Assembly (NCBI RefSeq): GCF_013778505.1
Contig: NZ_JAAOWU010000002.1
Coordinates: 1 to 64,000 of the forward strand
Direction of reading: 5' to 3'
DNA length: 64,000 nt
Origin: Pseudomonas sivasensis
Lineage (GTDB): Bacteria > Pseudomonadota > Gammaproteobacteria > Pseudomonadales > Pseudomonadaceae
Each line of letters opens with the position of its first letter. Within the stretch, counting starts at the first letter, position 1. The notes beneath the pieces are model-generated. The model saw only the letters and a list, made by a program, of their open reading frames with translations, was not told the origin of the DNA and ran no database searches. Positions 20,393-30,634 of the stretch are shown in pieces. The position numbers were made by a program, and so were the translations under genes.

Positions 20393-21640
20393 TCAGCTCA
20401 GGCGCAGGCGGCTGGCGCCGACCAAACGGTTGTAGATCAGGTACAGCACCACGGTCGCCAGCAGCAGTAAGCCGCCCAACGCCGTCGCCATGCCCCAGTT
20501 GATGCTGGTGTTGGTGTAGAAGGCCACGAAGTAGCTGACCATCTGGTCGTTCGGGCTGCCCAACAGTGCCGGGGTGATGTAGTAACCAATCGCCAGGATG
20601 AACACCAACAGGCAACCAGCGCCAACGCCGGCGTAGGTCTGCGGGAAGTACACGCGCCAAAAACTGGCGAACGGGTGGCAGCCCAGGGAAATCGCCGCAC
20701 GCATGTAGGTCGGCGAGATGCCTTTCATCACGCTGTAGATCGGCAGAATCATGAACGGCAGCAGGATGTGCACCATGGAGATGTAGACCCCGGTGCGGTT
20801 GAACACCAACTCCAGGGGCTTATCGATCAGCCCCATGCCCATCAGCGCACTGTTGATCAGACCGCCGGATTGCAACAGCACGATCCACGCTGCAACTCGC
20901 ACCAGGATCGAGGTCCAGAACGGCAGCAGCACGAGAATCATCAGCAGGTTGCTTTTACGCGCCGGCAGGTTGGCCAGCAGATACGCCAGGGGATAGGCCA
21001 ACAACAGGCAGATCACGGTGATCACCAGGCCCATCCAGAAGGTACGGGCAAAGATATCCAGATAGATCGCCTGATCCGGGGTTGCCGGGGCCACTTCGCC
21101 GAGGTCGTCGATGCGGTGATCGACGGCCGCCAGCAGGTAGAACGGTGTCAGGCTGCTGGTATTACGCCGGATCGCTTGCCAGTACGCCGGGTCGCCCCAG
21201 CGTTCGTCGAGGGTTTCCAGCGCTTCTTTATAGGAGGCAGGCGCTTCGGTGAACGGCAGCGCCCGCGCGGTTTTGGTCAGCAGGCTACGATAGCCGGCCA
21301 GCTCCATGTTCAAGCGTTTAGACAGATCGCCCAGGGTCTGGTTTTTGCGCGCCTCGCCCAGGTCTTCACTGAGAGCCTGATACACCGGTTCACCCGGCAG
21401 ACCACGGCCGTCCCAGGCAGTCACCGCCACCACGGTACGCGGCAGGCCGCCCACCACTTCCGGATTACCGACGCTCTTGAACAAAAGCGCGACGATCGGC
21501 ACCAGAAACACCAGCAGCAAAAACAGCACCAGCGGTGCAATCAAGGCCTGGGCCTTCCAGCGATTGACCCGCTCGGCACGCGCCAGACGCTGCTTGAGGG
21601 TGGGGCTGTTGACCTCGTTCGAGGGAACGGCGATGGCCAT
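20393..21640 (-). CDS. agtC: ABC transporter permease with enlarged periplasmic loop (PotB-like; AgtC-like)
   Basis: Second permease of the importer, 415 aa, far longer than E. coli PotB (about 275-300). After the first helix (about 35-60) there is a roughly 150-residue hydrophilic segment before the remaining helices, then the EAA loop (RAAISLGCHPFASFWRVYFP). The open frame reaches 21772, but ATG 21640 has GGAG six bases upstream and skips the REP-derived sequence. It is 12 bases upstream of agtD. A REPIN separates it from agtB. Confidence 0.85.
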   Translation of the reverse strand: MAIAVPSNEVNSPTLKQRLARAERVNRWKAQALIAPLVLFLLLVFLVPIVALLFKSVGNPEVVGGLPRTVVAVTAWDGRGLPGEPVYQALSEDLGEARKNQTLGDLSKRLNMELAGYRSLLTKTARALPFTEAPASYKEALETLDERWGDPAYWQAIRRNTSSLTPFYLLAAVDHRIDDLGEVAPATPDQAIYLDIFARTFWMGLVITVICLLLAYPLAYLLANLPARKSNLLMILVLLPFWTSILVRVAAWIVLLQSGGLINSALMGMGLIDKPLELVFNRTGVYISMVHILLPFMILPIYSVMKGISPTYMRAAISLGCHPFASFWRVYFPQTYAGVGAGCLLVFILAIGYYITPALLGSPNDQMVSYFVAFYTNTSINWGMATALGGLLLLATVVLYLIYNRLVGASRLRLS

Positions 21641-21694
21641 GGCTAACTCCGAAAATCTGAAAGTGACGACAAACCTGTGCCTGGGCTCAGACGC

Positions 21695-21828
21695 TGTGTT
21701 GAGCGGGCATGCCCCGCGCAGGGTGGCGAAGCGGCCCCTCTGACAGTCACCGCGTTCTTTCAGACAGAACACGGCGCCTGGTTTGGGACTGCTTCGCAGT
21801 CCAGCGCGGGGCAGGCCCGCTCACCACA
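21695..21828. repeat. REPIN between agtB and agtC
   Basis: A REP (TGTGTTGAGCGGGCATGCCC at its start, ending with GCGAAGCGGCCCC) faces an inverted copy that on the minus strand reads TGTGGTGAGCGGGCCTGCCC followed by a CTGCGAAGCAG palindrome. The two belong to one REP subfamily, distinct from the GGGGGCTTGC type seen elsewhere in the window. It occupies the gap inside an operon, between binding-protein and permease genes. Confidence 0.8.
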
Positions 21829-21854
21829 AAAGCCCATTGAACACAGCAGGCGGG

Positions 21855-22895
21855 TTACTTGGCAGCCCAAGAATTGAAGCGCTGCTCAAGCTGCTCGCCG
21901 TTGTCCGCCCAGAAGCTCACGTCGATCTGCACCTGGTTGGCGATGTTCTCTGGCGTAGTCGGCATGTCCTTGAGGATGTCCTTGGCCAGCAACGGTACGG
22001 CTTGGGTGTTGGCCGGGCCGTAGGCGATGTTTTCCGAGTAGGTCTTCTGCTGCTGCGGTGCGACCGAGAAGGCGATGAATTTCTTCGCCGCTTCTGCGCG
22101 ATCCTTGGCCAGACCTTTTGGAATCGCCCATGCATCGAAGTCGTAGATGCCGCCGTTCCACACCACTTTCAGGTTGCTTTCTTTCTGCACGGCAGCGATT
22201 CGGCCGTTGTAAGCCGAGCTCATCACCACGTCACCCGATGCGAGGTACTGCGGCGGTTGTGCGCCAGCTTCCCACCATTGGATCGACGGCTTGAGTTCGT
22301 CGAGTTTCTTGAACGCACGGTCTTGGCCATCTTTGCCGGCCAGCACTTTGTACACGTCCTTCGGCGCTACGCCGTCGGCCATCAAGGCGAATTCCAGGGT
22401 GTACTTGGCGCCTTTGCGCAGGCCGCGCTTGCCCGGGAATTTCTTGGTGTCCCAGAAATCCGCCCAGCTGGTTGGCGCGGAAGCCAGTTTGTCGGCGTTG
22501 TACGCCAACACAGTCGACCACACGAAGAAACCCACGCCGCATGGCTGGATCGCACCCTTCACGTAGTTGGCGCTGTCGCCGAACAGTTTCGGGTCCAGCG
22601 GTTCGAACATGTCTTCGTCACAACCGCGGGACAGTTCCGGCGATTCCACTTCTACCAGGTCCCAGGACACGCTTTTGGTGTCGACCATGGCTTTGACCTT
22701 GGCCATCTCACCGTTGTACTCACCGGCGACGATCTTGCCGTTGCCCGCGCTTTCCCACGGTGCATAGAAGGCCTTGACCTGTGCAGCCTTGTTCGCGCCA
22801 CCAAAGGACACGACGGTCAGGTCCGGGCCGGCCATGGCCTGTGTCGCGCCCATCAAGCTCAAGGCCAGGACGGAATACTTCAGGGATCTCAACAT
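21855..22895 (-). CDS. agtB: ABC transporter substrate-binding protein (PotD-like; AgtB-like)
   Basis: Periplasmic binding protein of the spermidine/putrescine-type family, 346 aa. The N-terminus is a signal peptide (MLRSLKYSVLALSLMGATQ, cut near AMA-GPDL), followed by LTVVSFGGANKAAQVKAFY. The ATG at 22895 was chosen over the longer frame because it starts the signal peptide directly. The proposed ligand, 5-aminovalerate/GABA, comes only from the agt-like context. Confidence 0.85.
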   Translation of the reverse strand: MLRSLKYSVLALSLMGATQAMAGPDLTVVSFGGANKAAQVKAFYAPWESAGNGKIVAGEYNGEMAKVKAMVDTKSVSWDLVEVESPELSRGCDEDMFEPLDPKLFGDSANYVKGAIQPCGVGFFVWSTVLAYNADKLASAPTSWADFWDTKKFPGKRGLRKGAKYTLEFALMADGVAPKDVYKVLAGKDGQDRAFKKLDELKPSIQWWEAGAQPPQYLASGDVVMSSAYNGRIAAVQKESNLKVVWNGGIYDFDAWAIPKGLAKDRAEAAKKFIAFSVAPQQQKTYSENIAYGPANTQAVPLLAKDILKDMPTTPENIANQVQIDVSFWADNGEQLEQRFNSWAAK

Positions 22896-22938
22896 TGTTG
22901 TTCTCTCCACGTGCAGGGTTGGTGAAGCCATGGGGCGA

Positions 22939-24051
22939 TCAATTCGCCTCTAGAAGTGGGTCGAGTGCGCGAACGTGCTCGACTTGCCAGCCAATCGGTA
23001 CCACGTCGCCGACCGCCAGTGCTGGGTCCAGCTCGGCAATCGGTTGTTTCACAAAAAAATCGGTCTTGCCGCAGACTTCCAGGCGCACACGCACGTGGTC
23101 GCCCAGGTAGATAAATTCGGCCACCCGCCCGGAGAAGCGGTTGATGCAGCTTTCGCTGGAGCCATTGAGGCTGACCCGTTCCGGACGCACCGATAGCGTT
23201 ACAGGGCCACCGATCTGGCCGACATTGATCGCCAGTGCTTCAACCTTCTCGCCCCGCGCCAGCTCGACCACGCAGCGGTCGCCGGTGTGGCTGTGCAAGC
23301 GGCCGTTGAGGCGGTTGTTCTCGCCAATAAAGTTAGCGACGAAGGTGTTCTTCGGTTCTTCATACAGCGTGCGCGGCGGGGCGATCTGCTGGATCTCGCC
23401 CTGATGGAACACCGCCACGCGGTCGGACATGGTCAGGGCTTCACCCTGGTCATGGGTCACGTACACCACTGTCACGCCGAGACGTTGGTGCAGGTGCTTG
23501 ATCTCCATCTGCATGTGTTCGCGCAATTGCTTGTCGAGAGCGCCGAGCGGTTCGTCCATCAGTACCAGTTGCGGTTCGAACACCAACGCGCGGGCCAGGG
23601 CCACACGCTGTTGCTGGCCGCCGGACAGTTGCGCCGGGTAGCGCTGGGCGAACGCGTCGAGCTGGACCATGCTCAGTACGCGCTTGACCCGCTCACTGAC
23701 ATCGGTCTTGCTCAAACCGCGCACGGACAAGGGAAACGCCAGGTTCTCGGCCACGGTCATGTGCGGGAACAGCGCGTAGTTCTGGAACACCATGCCAATG
23801 TCGCGCTTGTGCGGCGGCACGTTGTTGATGGAGCGCCCGGCCAGCTGGATTTCACCGGCAGTCGGCGTCTCAAATCCGGCGAGCATCATCAGGCTGGTGG
23901 TCTTGCCCGAACCGGAAGGCCCGAGCAAGGTGAGGAACTCGCCCTTGCGGATTTCCAGGTTGAGGTCTTTGACGATCAGGTTCTCGCCGTCGTAGCTCTT
24001 CTGCACGCCACGAAAGCTGACCAGCACATCATTTGAATCCACCTCGCTCAT
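22939..24051 (-). CDS. agtA: ABC transporter ATP-binding protein (PotA-like; AgtA-like)
   Basis: Cytoplasmic ATPase energising the importer, 370 aa. Walker A GPSGSGKTT, Q loop VFQNYALFPHMTV, signature LSGGQQQRVALARAL, Walker B LVLMDEPLGALD and the switch His (VTHDQGEA) are intact, followed by a C-terminal TOBE-type regulatory domain (about 280-370). ATG 24051 was chosen over the frame start at 24087. It is the first gene of the four-gene transporter operon. Confidence 0.92.
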   Translation of the reverse strand: MSEVDSNDVLVSFRGVQKSYDGENLIVKDLNLEIRKGEFLTLLGPSGSGKTTSLMMLAGFETPTAGEIQLAGRSINNVPPHKRDIGMVFQNYALFPHMTVAENLAFPLSVRGLSKTDVSERVKRVLSMVQLDAFAQRYPAQLSGGQQQRVALARALVFEPQLVLMDEPLGALDKQLREHMQMEIKHLHQRLGVTVVYVTHDQGEALTMSDRVAVFHQGEIQQIAPPRTLYEEPKNTFVANFIGENNRLNGRLHSHTGDRCVVELARGEKVEALAINVGQIGGPVTLSVRPERVSLNGSSESCINRFSGRVAEFIYLGDHVRVRLEVCGKTDFFVKQPIAELDPALAVGDVVPIGWQVEHVRALDPLLEAN

Positions 24052-24069
24052 ACCCGCACCTTTGTGTTT

Positions 24070-24097
24070 TGGACTGCTGTGGCACAAGCGTAGTCCA
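24070..24097. promoter_or_regulatory. Operator-like inverted repeat upstream of the transporter operon
   Basis: TGGACT (24070-24075) and AGTCCA (24092-24097) form a dyad 19-46 bases before the agtA start. A second dyad, GTAGGG-attg-CCCTAC, is at 24161-24176. Either could bind the adjacent LuxR-type regulator, but there is no direct evidence. The rest of the 214-base gap has only a GC-rich hairpin near 24103-24122. Confidence 0.3.
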
Positions 24098-24265
24098 GGC
24101 GCGAGGCCCCGGAAATCGGGGGCCAGGAGAGAATTGCATCAGCAGGATGGAAGCTTGGGGGTAGGGATTGCCCTACACGGATGGCGGGGATGGAACAGTG
24201 CTGCGGTGCGAAGCGCCGGGAATGGCGTCAGCGGGGTTTAAAGCAGGTCGCAAACAGGCATGTCA

Positions 24266-24895
24266 TCACAACAGCTTGTGTTCCATGGCGTACTTCACCA
24301 GCTCAGCCAGGGAGGTGATATTGAGCTTTTGCATCAATCGCGCCTTGTGAGTGCTGATGGTCTTGCTGCTCAGCGCCAGTTGCTGGGCGATGTCATTGAC
24401 GTTGGCGCCCTGCGCCAAGCGTTCGAACACCGAGAACTCCCGTTCCGACAGCAACGAATGCAATGGCCGGGCGTCGGTCAGACCGACTTCAAACACCATA
24501 CGGTCGGCCAGGTCCGGGTCTATATAACGCCCGCCGGCCGCGACTTTGCGGATCGCCGTCAGCAACAGCGCCGGGTCGCTGTCCTTGGTGGCGTAACCGG
24601 CGGCACCGACCTTCAGGGCACGGGCTGCCATTTGCGCTTCGTCGTGCATCGACAGCACCAGGATCGCCGGCGGGTTGCTCAACGCACGGATGCGCGCAAT
24701 CGCTTCCAGGCCGTTGACGCCGGGCATCGAGATGTCCAGCAACACCACCTCGCACGGCACGTGGCGCAACGTCTCCAGCAACTGCTCGCCATTGCTAGCC
24801 TCCCCCACCACCAGCAGGTCTTTGGCCAGGCCGATCAGTTGTTTGATGCCTTCACGAACGATGGTGTGGTCTTCGGCTACCAGTACACGGATCAC
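24266..24895 (-). CDS. agtR: LuxR/NarL-family response regulator (AgtR-like)
   Basis: Two-component transcription factor, 209 aa. The receiver domain (1-120) has acidic residues at the start (AEDH), phospho-acceptor Asp54 (VVLLDISMPG) and Lys in GYATKDSDP. The C-terminal LuxR helix-turn-helix (about 148-205) has LSEREFSVFERLAQGA and LSSKTISTHKARLMQKL. It is 18 bases after the sensor kinase gene, its likely partner, and beside the transporter operon, as with AgtR in P. aeruginosa. Confidence 0.85.
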   Translation of the reverse strand: MIRVLVAEDHTIVREGIKQLIGLAKDLLVVGEASNGEQLLETLRHVPCEVVLLDISMPGVNGLEAIARIRALSNPPAILVLSMHDEAQMAARALKVGAAGYATKDSDPALLLTAIRKVAAGGRYIDPDLADRMVFEVGLTDARPLHSLLSEREFSVFERLAQGANVNDIAQQLALSSKTISTHKARLMQKLNITSLAELVKYAMEHKLL

Positions 24896-24913
24896 AGGGA
24901 CTTCCTCTTGGCG

Positions 24914-26908
24914 TTATGCATCCAGCGGCACCGTCACACTCAGGGTGGTGCCCTCCCCCAACTCGCTGTGCAGGCTCAATTGCCCGCCCATGATCAGCAC
25001 CCGCTCGCGCATACCGACCAGGCCAAACGATACCGCACGCCCTTCAGGCTGGACGAAACCCACGCCGTCGTCGCTGATGGTCAACCGCAAATCCGAGCCG
25101 TCTATGGCCAGCGTCAGCTCCACAGTATGCGCCTGGGCATGGCGCATCACGTTGGTCAGCGCCTCCTGCAGGATACGAAACAGGCCGATGGCCTTGGCGT
25201 CGCTCAGGGTCGGCAGGTTATCCGGCACCTGAACCAGACAGGGAATCTGCGTGCGCGCTTCAAAACGACGGGCTTGCCATTCAACGGCGGAGGCAATGCC
25301 AGCATCGAGAATCGGTGGGCGCAGCGCCGTCGCGACGTCCCGCACCAGTTGGAACAGTTGAGCAATCAGGCGCTTCATGCTGTTCAAGCGCTCGTGCAGG
25401 CCAGGGTCCAGTTGCGCATAAGCCAGCTCGCACATGGACGTTTCCAACTTGAGCACGGTGAGCATCTGACCGAGTTCGTCATGTACTTCCCGGGCGATGC
25501 GGGCTTTTTCTTCCTCGCGCACGGTTTCCAGGTGGGCCGACAGTTCGCGTAGTTGCGCTTCGCTTTGCATCAACGCGGCCAGCGTGCGGCGCAACTCGGT
25601 GACGTCGTTCAGGTAAACCACCAAGTACTCAGCCTCGGCAAACCGCAAAAAGCTCAAGGACACGTTGGCCGGCAGGATGCTGCCGTCGGCGCGCAAACAA
25701 TCGGTGGCGAAGTTCTGTGGTCCCTCTTCGCTGGCCCGTGCGCGCTTCCACAAATTGAGCCAGCGGTCCATGTCCAGGGTCGGGTCGAGGTCAACCAGCG
25801 GCCGCTCGATCAGTGCGCCAGGAGCATAACCGAGCATGCTTTCGGCGGCGTGGTTGGCGTAGCGCACATGGCTGTCCCAGTTGACCCACAGGATGCCAAC
25901 GGTGCTTTGGTCGATGGAAAACTGTGTCAACCGCAGCGCTTCGGCACCGGCAGCGCGGGCGGCGCTTTCTTCACGGGCGGCCAGCAGGCCATGCTCCAAC
26001 ACACGTTGCTGGCGGCGCTGCCAGAACACGGTCGCCAAACTGGCGAGCAGCAGCAGGCTCAGTAACAGGCTGAGGTTCTGCCACAACCCAGGCGACTCCG
26101 ATAACCGTGGGTATTTGGGTTGCAGCCAGCGGCTATGCAGTTGGTCAAGGTCTCGGGCGGGGATAGCGCCCAAGGCACTTTCCATGATGCCCGCCAGTTC
26201 GGGCCAATCGCGCCGTGTGGCCAACCGCAACAATTGCGGCAGACCGATGTCCCCCACCACCGCCAAACCGGCGAACTCGGCCTCGCCGGATAATCGGCTT
26301 AATTGCGCTTCATCTACCACGGCATAACGCGCTTGCTGGCTGACCAACAACTGCAAGGCCTGGCGCTCAATGGGCACACCTTGCAGGTTGAGGTTGGGAT
26401 AAGTGCTGCGCAAGTAATCGGCCACGGCGCTGGGCATGCGCACGGCGACGCGGGATTGATCGTCCAGTTTTTCCAGCTCAACCGCGCCGCCGCCCTCGCG
26501 GATGCCGACGATATGCTGGGGCACACGCATATATGGGTCGCTGAATAACCACAGGCGCAAACCGGCTGGGGTTTGTTGCAGGCCGGGGGCAATGTCCACT
26601 TCGTCGTCGCGGACGGCGGCTTCCAGTTGCTCCTGGTTGGGGAAATTGCGCCAGGTCAGCTCGATATTCAGCGCCTTGGCCAGCCACTGCATCAACTCCA
26701 CATTGGCCCCGGACAAGCGCTGCAAGCGACGGTCGTATTGCGCGTAAGGCAACTGCAGCACTACGCCCACCCGCAACTCCGGGTGCTGGGCCAGCCATTC
26801 GCGCTGCTGCGCATTGAGCTGCGCCTGCGGGGCAGCAGGCGTAGGTGAGGCGTTCGCCATCAAGGCGACGCACAAACAGCCGATAACCAGCAGACAGCGA
26901 AAACCCAT
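24914..26908 (-). CDS. agtS: Membrane sensor histidine kinase with periplasmic binding domain (AgtS-like)
   Basis: A 664-aa hybrid-topology sensor: signal peptide (1-20), a periplasmic SBP_bac_3-type ligand-binding domain (about 35-265), a membrane helix (about 277-297), a PAS domain (about 325-440), a HisKA_3 dimerisation segment with phospho-acceptor His476 (REVHDELGQML), and a C-terminal HATPase domain (FRILQEALTNVMRHAQA, DDGVGF). HisKA_3 kinases pair with LuxR-type regulators, consistent with the next gene. In P. aeruginosa the AgtS/AgtR pair responds to 5-aminovalerate and GABA; the same ligand is inferred here from synteny. Confidence 0.85.
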   Translation of the reverse strand: MGFRCLLVIGCLCVALMANASPTPAAPQAQLNAQQREWLAQHPELRVGVVLQLPYAQYDRRLQRLSGANVELMQWLAKALNIELTWRNFPNQEQLEAAVRDDEVDIAPGLQQTPAGLRLWLFSDPYMRVPQHIVGIREGGGAVELEKLDDQSRVAVRMPSAVADYLRSTYPNLNLQGVPIERQALQLLVSQQARYAVVDEAQLSRLSGEAEFAGLAVVGDIGLPQLLRLATRRDWPELAGIMESALGAIPARDLDQLHSRWLQPKYPRLSESPGLWQNLSLLLSLLLLASLATVFWQRRQQRVLEHGLLAAREESAARAAGAEALRLTQFSIDQSTVGILWVNWDSHVRYANHAAESMLGYAPGALIERPLVDLDPTLDMDRWLNLWKRARASEEGPQNFATDCLRADGSILPANVSLSFLRFAEAEYLVVYLNDVTELRRTLAALMQSEAQLRELSAHLETVREEEKARIAREVHDELGQMLTVLKLETSMCELAYAQLDPGLHERLNSMKRLIAQLFQLVRDVATALRPPILDAGIASAVEWQARRFEARTQIPCLVQVPDNLPTLSDAKAIGLFRILQEALTNVMRHAQAHTVELTLAIDGSDLRLTISDDGVGFVQPEGRAVSFGLVGMRERVLIMGGQLSLHSELGEGTTLSVTVPLDA

Positions 26909-26985
26909 GATCCACGTCTCACATCACTGACAAAAACTGACCAACCCATTAGGCTGCTGGAATCTCTTCTGGCCGGAAATCTACG

Positions 26986-27960
26986 ATGCCCTATCGAAAC
27001 CGTTCGGCACTGCCAGCATTGTGCCTGTCGCTGCTGTTTACCAGTGCCTTTTCTGTACAGGCCGCCGACGCCCCCGCGCCGGCCGACGAAAAACCCGTCG
27101 AGCGCCAGCCTCTGCTTGAGCGCAGCCAGGAAGACGCCACCGCGCTGGAGCGCACCATCCCTCAGCAGGAACAGCAACAATTGCAGGCTGGCAGCGACTC
27201 ATTCCTCGCCCTGTGGAAACCGGCCAACAGCGCCGAACCCGAAGGTGTGGTGATTATCGTACCGGGCAGCGGTGAAAGTGCTGACTGGCCGCAAGCAATC
27301 GGCCCGTTGCGGCGCAAATTTCCCGACGCCAATTGGGGCAGCCTCAGCCTGTCATTGCCGGATGTGAGCGTAGATACCCTGCCGCCGCGCGTTATGGAAG
27401 CACCCAAAGCCACTGTCGACACCAGCAGCAAAGAAGCGAGCACCGCCGACAAACCGATCGAACAAGCCGCCAGCGCCGAAGCCGAGGGCACCGATCCGTC
27501 AGTGGTGCCGGGCGCCGACGAGCAGGACAAGACCGACGCCTCGCGCATCTTCGACCGCATCGACGCTGCCGTAGCCTTCGCCCAGACGCAGAACGCACGC
27601 AGTGTGGTGCTGCTGGGTCATGGCACAGGCGCCTGGTGGGCCGCGCGTTATCTCACCGAGAAACAACCGTCCCAGGTGCAGAAATTTGTGATGGTCGCGG
27701 CGCAGACGCCTAACGGACGCCATCCGGACGTGCAGCAACTGGCGCCCGGCCTGAAACTGCCGACTGCCGATGTCTTCTATCAAGACAACGCGCAGGCACG
27801 CAAAAACGCTCAGGCCCGTGCGCAGGCTGCCAAGCGATTGAAGAATGATGGCTATAAGCAGGTGTCATTGAAAACCGTGCCCGGCAATAGCGCAGCCGAG
27901 CAGGAGCAGTTGTATCGCAGGATTCGCGGGTGGTTGAGCCCGCAGGCCAGCGCCGACTGA
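26986..27960 (+). CDS. DUF3530 family protein (alpha/beta hydrolase-like, exported)
   Basis: A 324-aa protein with a signal peptide (about 1-26, cut near VQA-ADAP), a low-complexity Ala/Glu/Gln linker and a hydrolase-like core. GVVIIVPGSGESADWP and VVLLGHGTGAWWAARYL resemble the oxyanion and nucleophile-elbow regions of alpha/beta hydrolases, but the elbow reads GHGTG rather than GxSxG, so the nucleophile Ser is missing. Function is unknown and catalysis doubtful. It is divergent from agtS and followed by a REP element. Confidence 0.8.
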   Translation: MPYRNRSALPALCLSLLFTSAFSVQAADAPAPADEKPVERQPLLERSQEDATALERTIPQQEQQQLQAGSDSFLALWKPANSAEPEGVVIIVPGSGESADWPQAIGPLRRKFPDANWGSLSLSLPDVSVDTLPPRVMEAPKATVDTSSKEASTADKPIEQAASAEAEGTDPSVVPGADEQDKTDASRIFDRIDAAVAFAQTQNARSVVLLGHGTGAWWAARYLTEKQPSQVQKFVMVAAQTPNGRHPDVQQLAPGLKLPTADVFYQDNAQARKNAQARAQAAKRLKNDGYKQVSLKTVPGNSAAEQEQLYRRIRGWLSPQASAD

Positions 27961-27977
27961 AGAACAGCACAAAAACA

Positions 27978-28007
27978 ATGTGGGAGGGGCTTGCCCCTCT
28001 CCCACAT
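27978..28007. repeat. REP-type element (singlet)
   Basis: ATGTGGGAG (27978-27986) and CTCCCACAT (27999-28007) flank a GGGGCTTGCCCC-type centre. It is the same REP subfamily as at 19501-19546, placed between the convergent DUF3530 and djlA genes. Confidence 0.85.
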
Positions 28008-28038
28008 CGGAATGTGATTATCCGTGAAAGAGCGGCAT

Positions 28039-28806
28039 CTAGCGAAAATCCCGGCGCTCGCGAATCAACGAGTAAGCATTGTGTAATTCACGGGTTCGCT
28101 CGGTCGCCTCACGCACTTGCGCGAGACTGGCGCCACTGCCGGCCACCTTGTCCGGATGGTGACGGCTCAGCAGGCGGCGATAGGCACGTTTGATGACCGA
28201 CGGCTCGGTGGTAGCGGTGACGCCGAGCAGTCGCAACGCTTCCTGGTAGGTCGTGCCTCGATTGACCAGCGGCTTGCGCTCAGGCGTGTAGTCGGCCGCT
28301 AAGGCCTGAAGCTGCTGCGGCGTCCAGCCCAACCACTTGCCCCACAGGTTGATCAAGTCGCGCTCGGCATCATCCGCCTTGCCGTCCGCCCACACCATCC
28401 GCCAACAGGCGCGCAACACACCTTCCGCCGCATGGGGCTGAGCCTTGAGCACGCGCAGATAACTGCGCATACGGTCGGAGCCCGATTTACCGCGATTGAA
28501 CGCCGCAATCGCGCGGCGCTGGGCGGACTCGGTCATGTCCAGCGAGCGCATCTCCTGACGCGCCTGCTGGATATGCCCGTCCACCACTCGCCCGTTGCTT
28601 TTGGCCAGGCGCCCGAGCAATACAAACAACAACTCATCATTGCGCAGCACCGGGCGGCCGCCCATGCGCTCGCGCAACTGAGCCCAACTGCGCAGTTGCA
28701 TTCGGCGGTCCAACGCCTGCCCCAACAATGCACCCAACAAGGCCCCCGGAATACTGGCAATGGCAAAGCCAGCCCCGGCGCCGATCAGCGTCCCTGGCCA
28801 CAACAT
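28039..28806 (-). CDS. djlA: DjlA-type J-domain/TerB-like co-chaperone
   Basis: Membrane-anchored DnaK co-chaperone, 255 aa. An N-terminal glycine-rich membrane segment (about 4-32, GTLIGAGAGFAIASIPG) precedes a TerB-like helical domain (about 60-170) and a C-terminal J domain with the essential HPD (SRHHPDKVAGSG). It starts 1 base after the murU stop and is transcribed with amgK-murU. Gene order matches the P. aeruginosa lptD-amgK-murU region. Confidence 0.88.
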   Translation of the reverse strand: MLWPGTLIGAGAGFAIASIPGALLGALLGQALDRRMQLRSWAQLRERMGGRPVLRNDELLFVLLGRLAKSNGRVVDGHIQQARQEMRSLDMTESAQRRAIAAFNRGKSGSDRMRSYLRVLKAQPHAAEGVLRACWRMVWADGKADDAERDLINLWGKWLGWTPQQLQALAADYTPERKPLVNRGTTYQEALRLLGVTATTEPSVIKRAYRRLLSRHHPDKVAGSGASLAQVREATERTRELHNAYSLIRERRDFR

Positions 28807-28807
28807 G

Positions 28808-30504
<1,697 letters not shown>

Positions 30505-30634
30505 TACAAGGGTCTCCGACGGCGCTAGCCGTCAAGCGGGTCATGCTTTATTATCACGCATCTTTTTCAGACCATCGAGAGGCGTGCGGCCCAAACCGCG
30601 GGCAGATGGCACGCAGGAAGCCCGGACTAATAAG

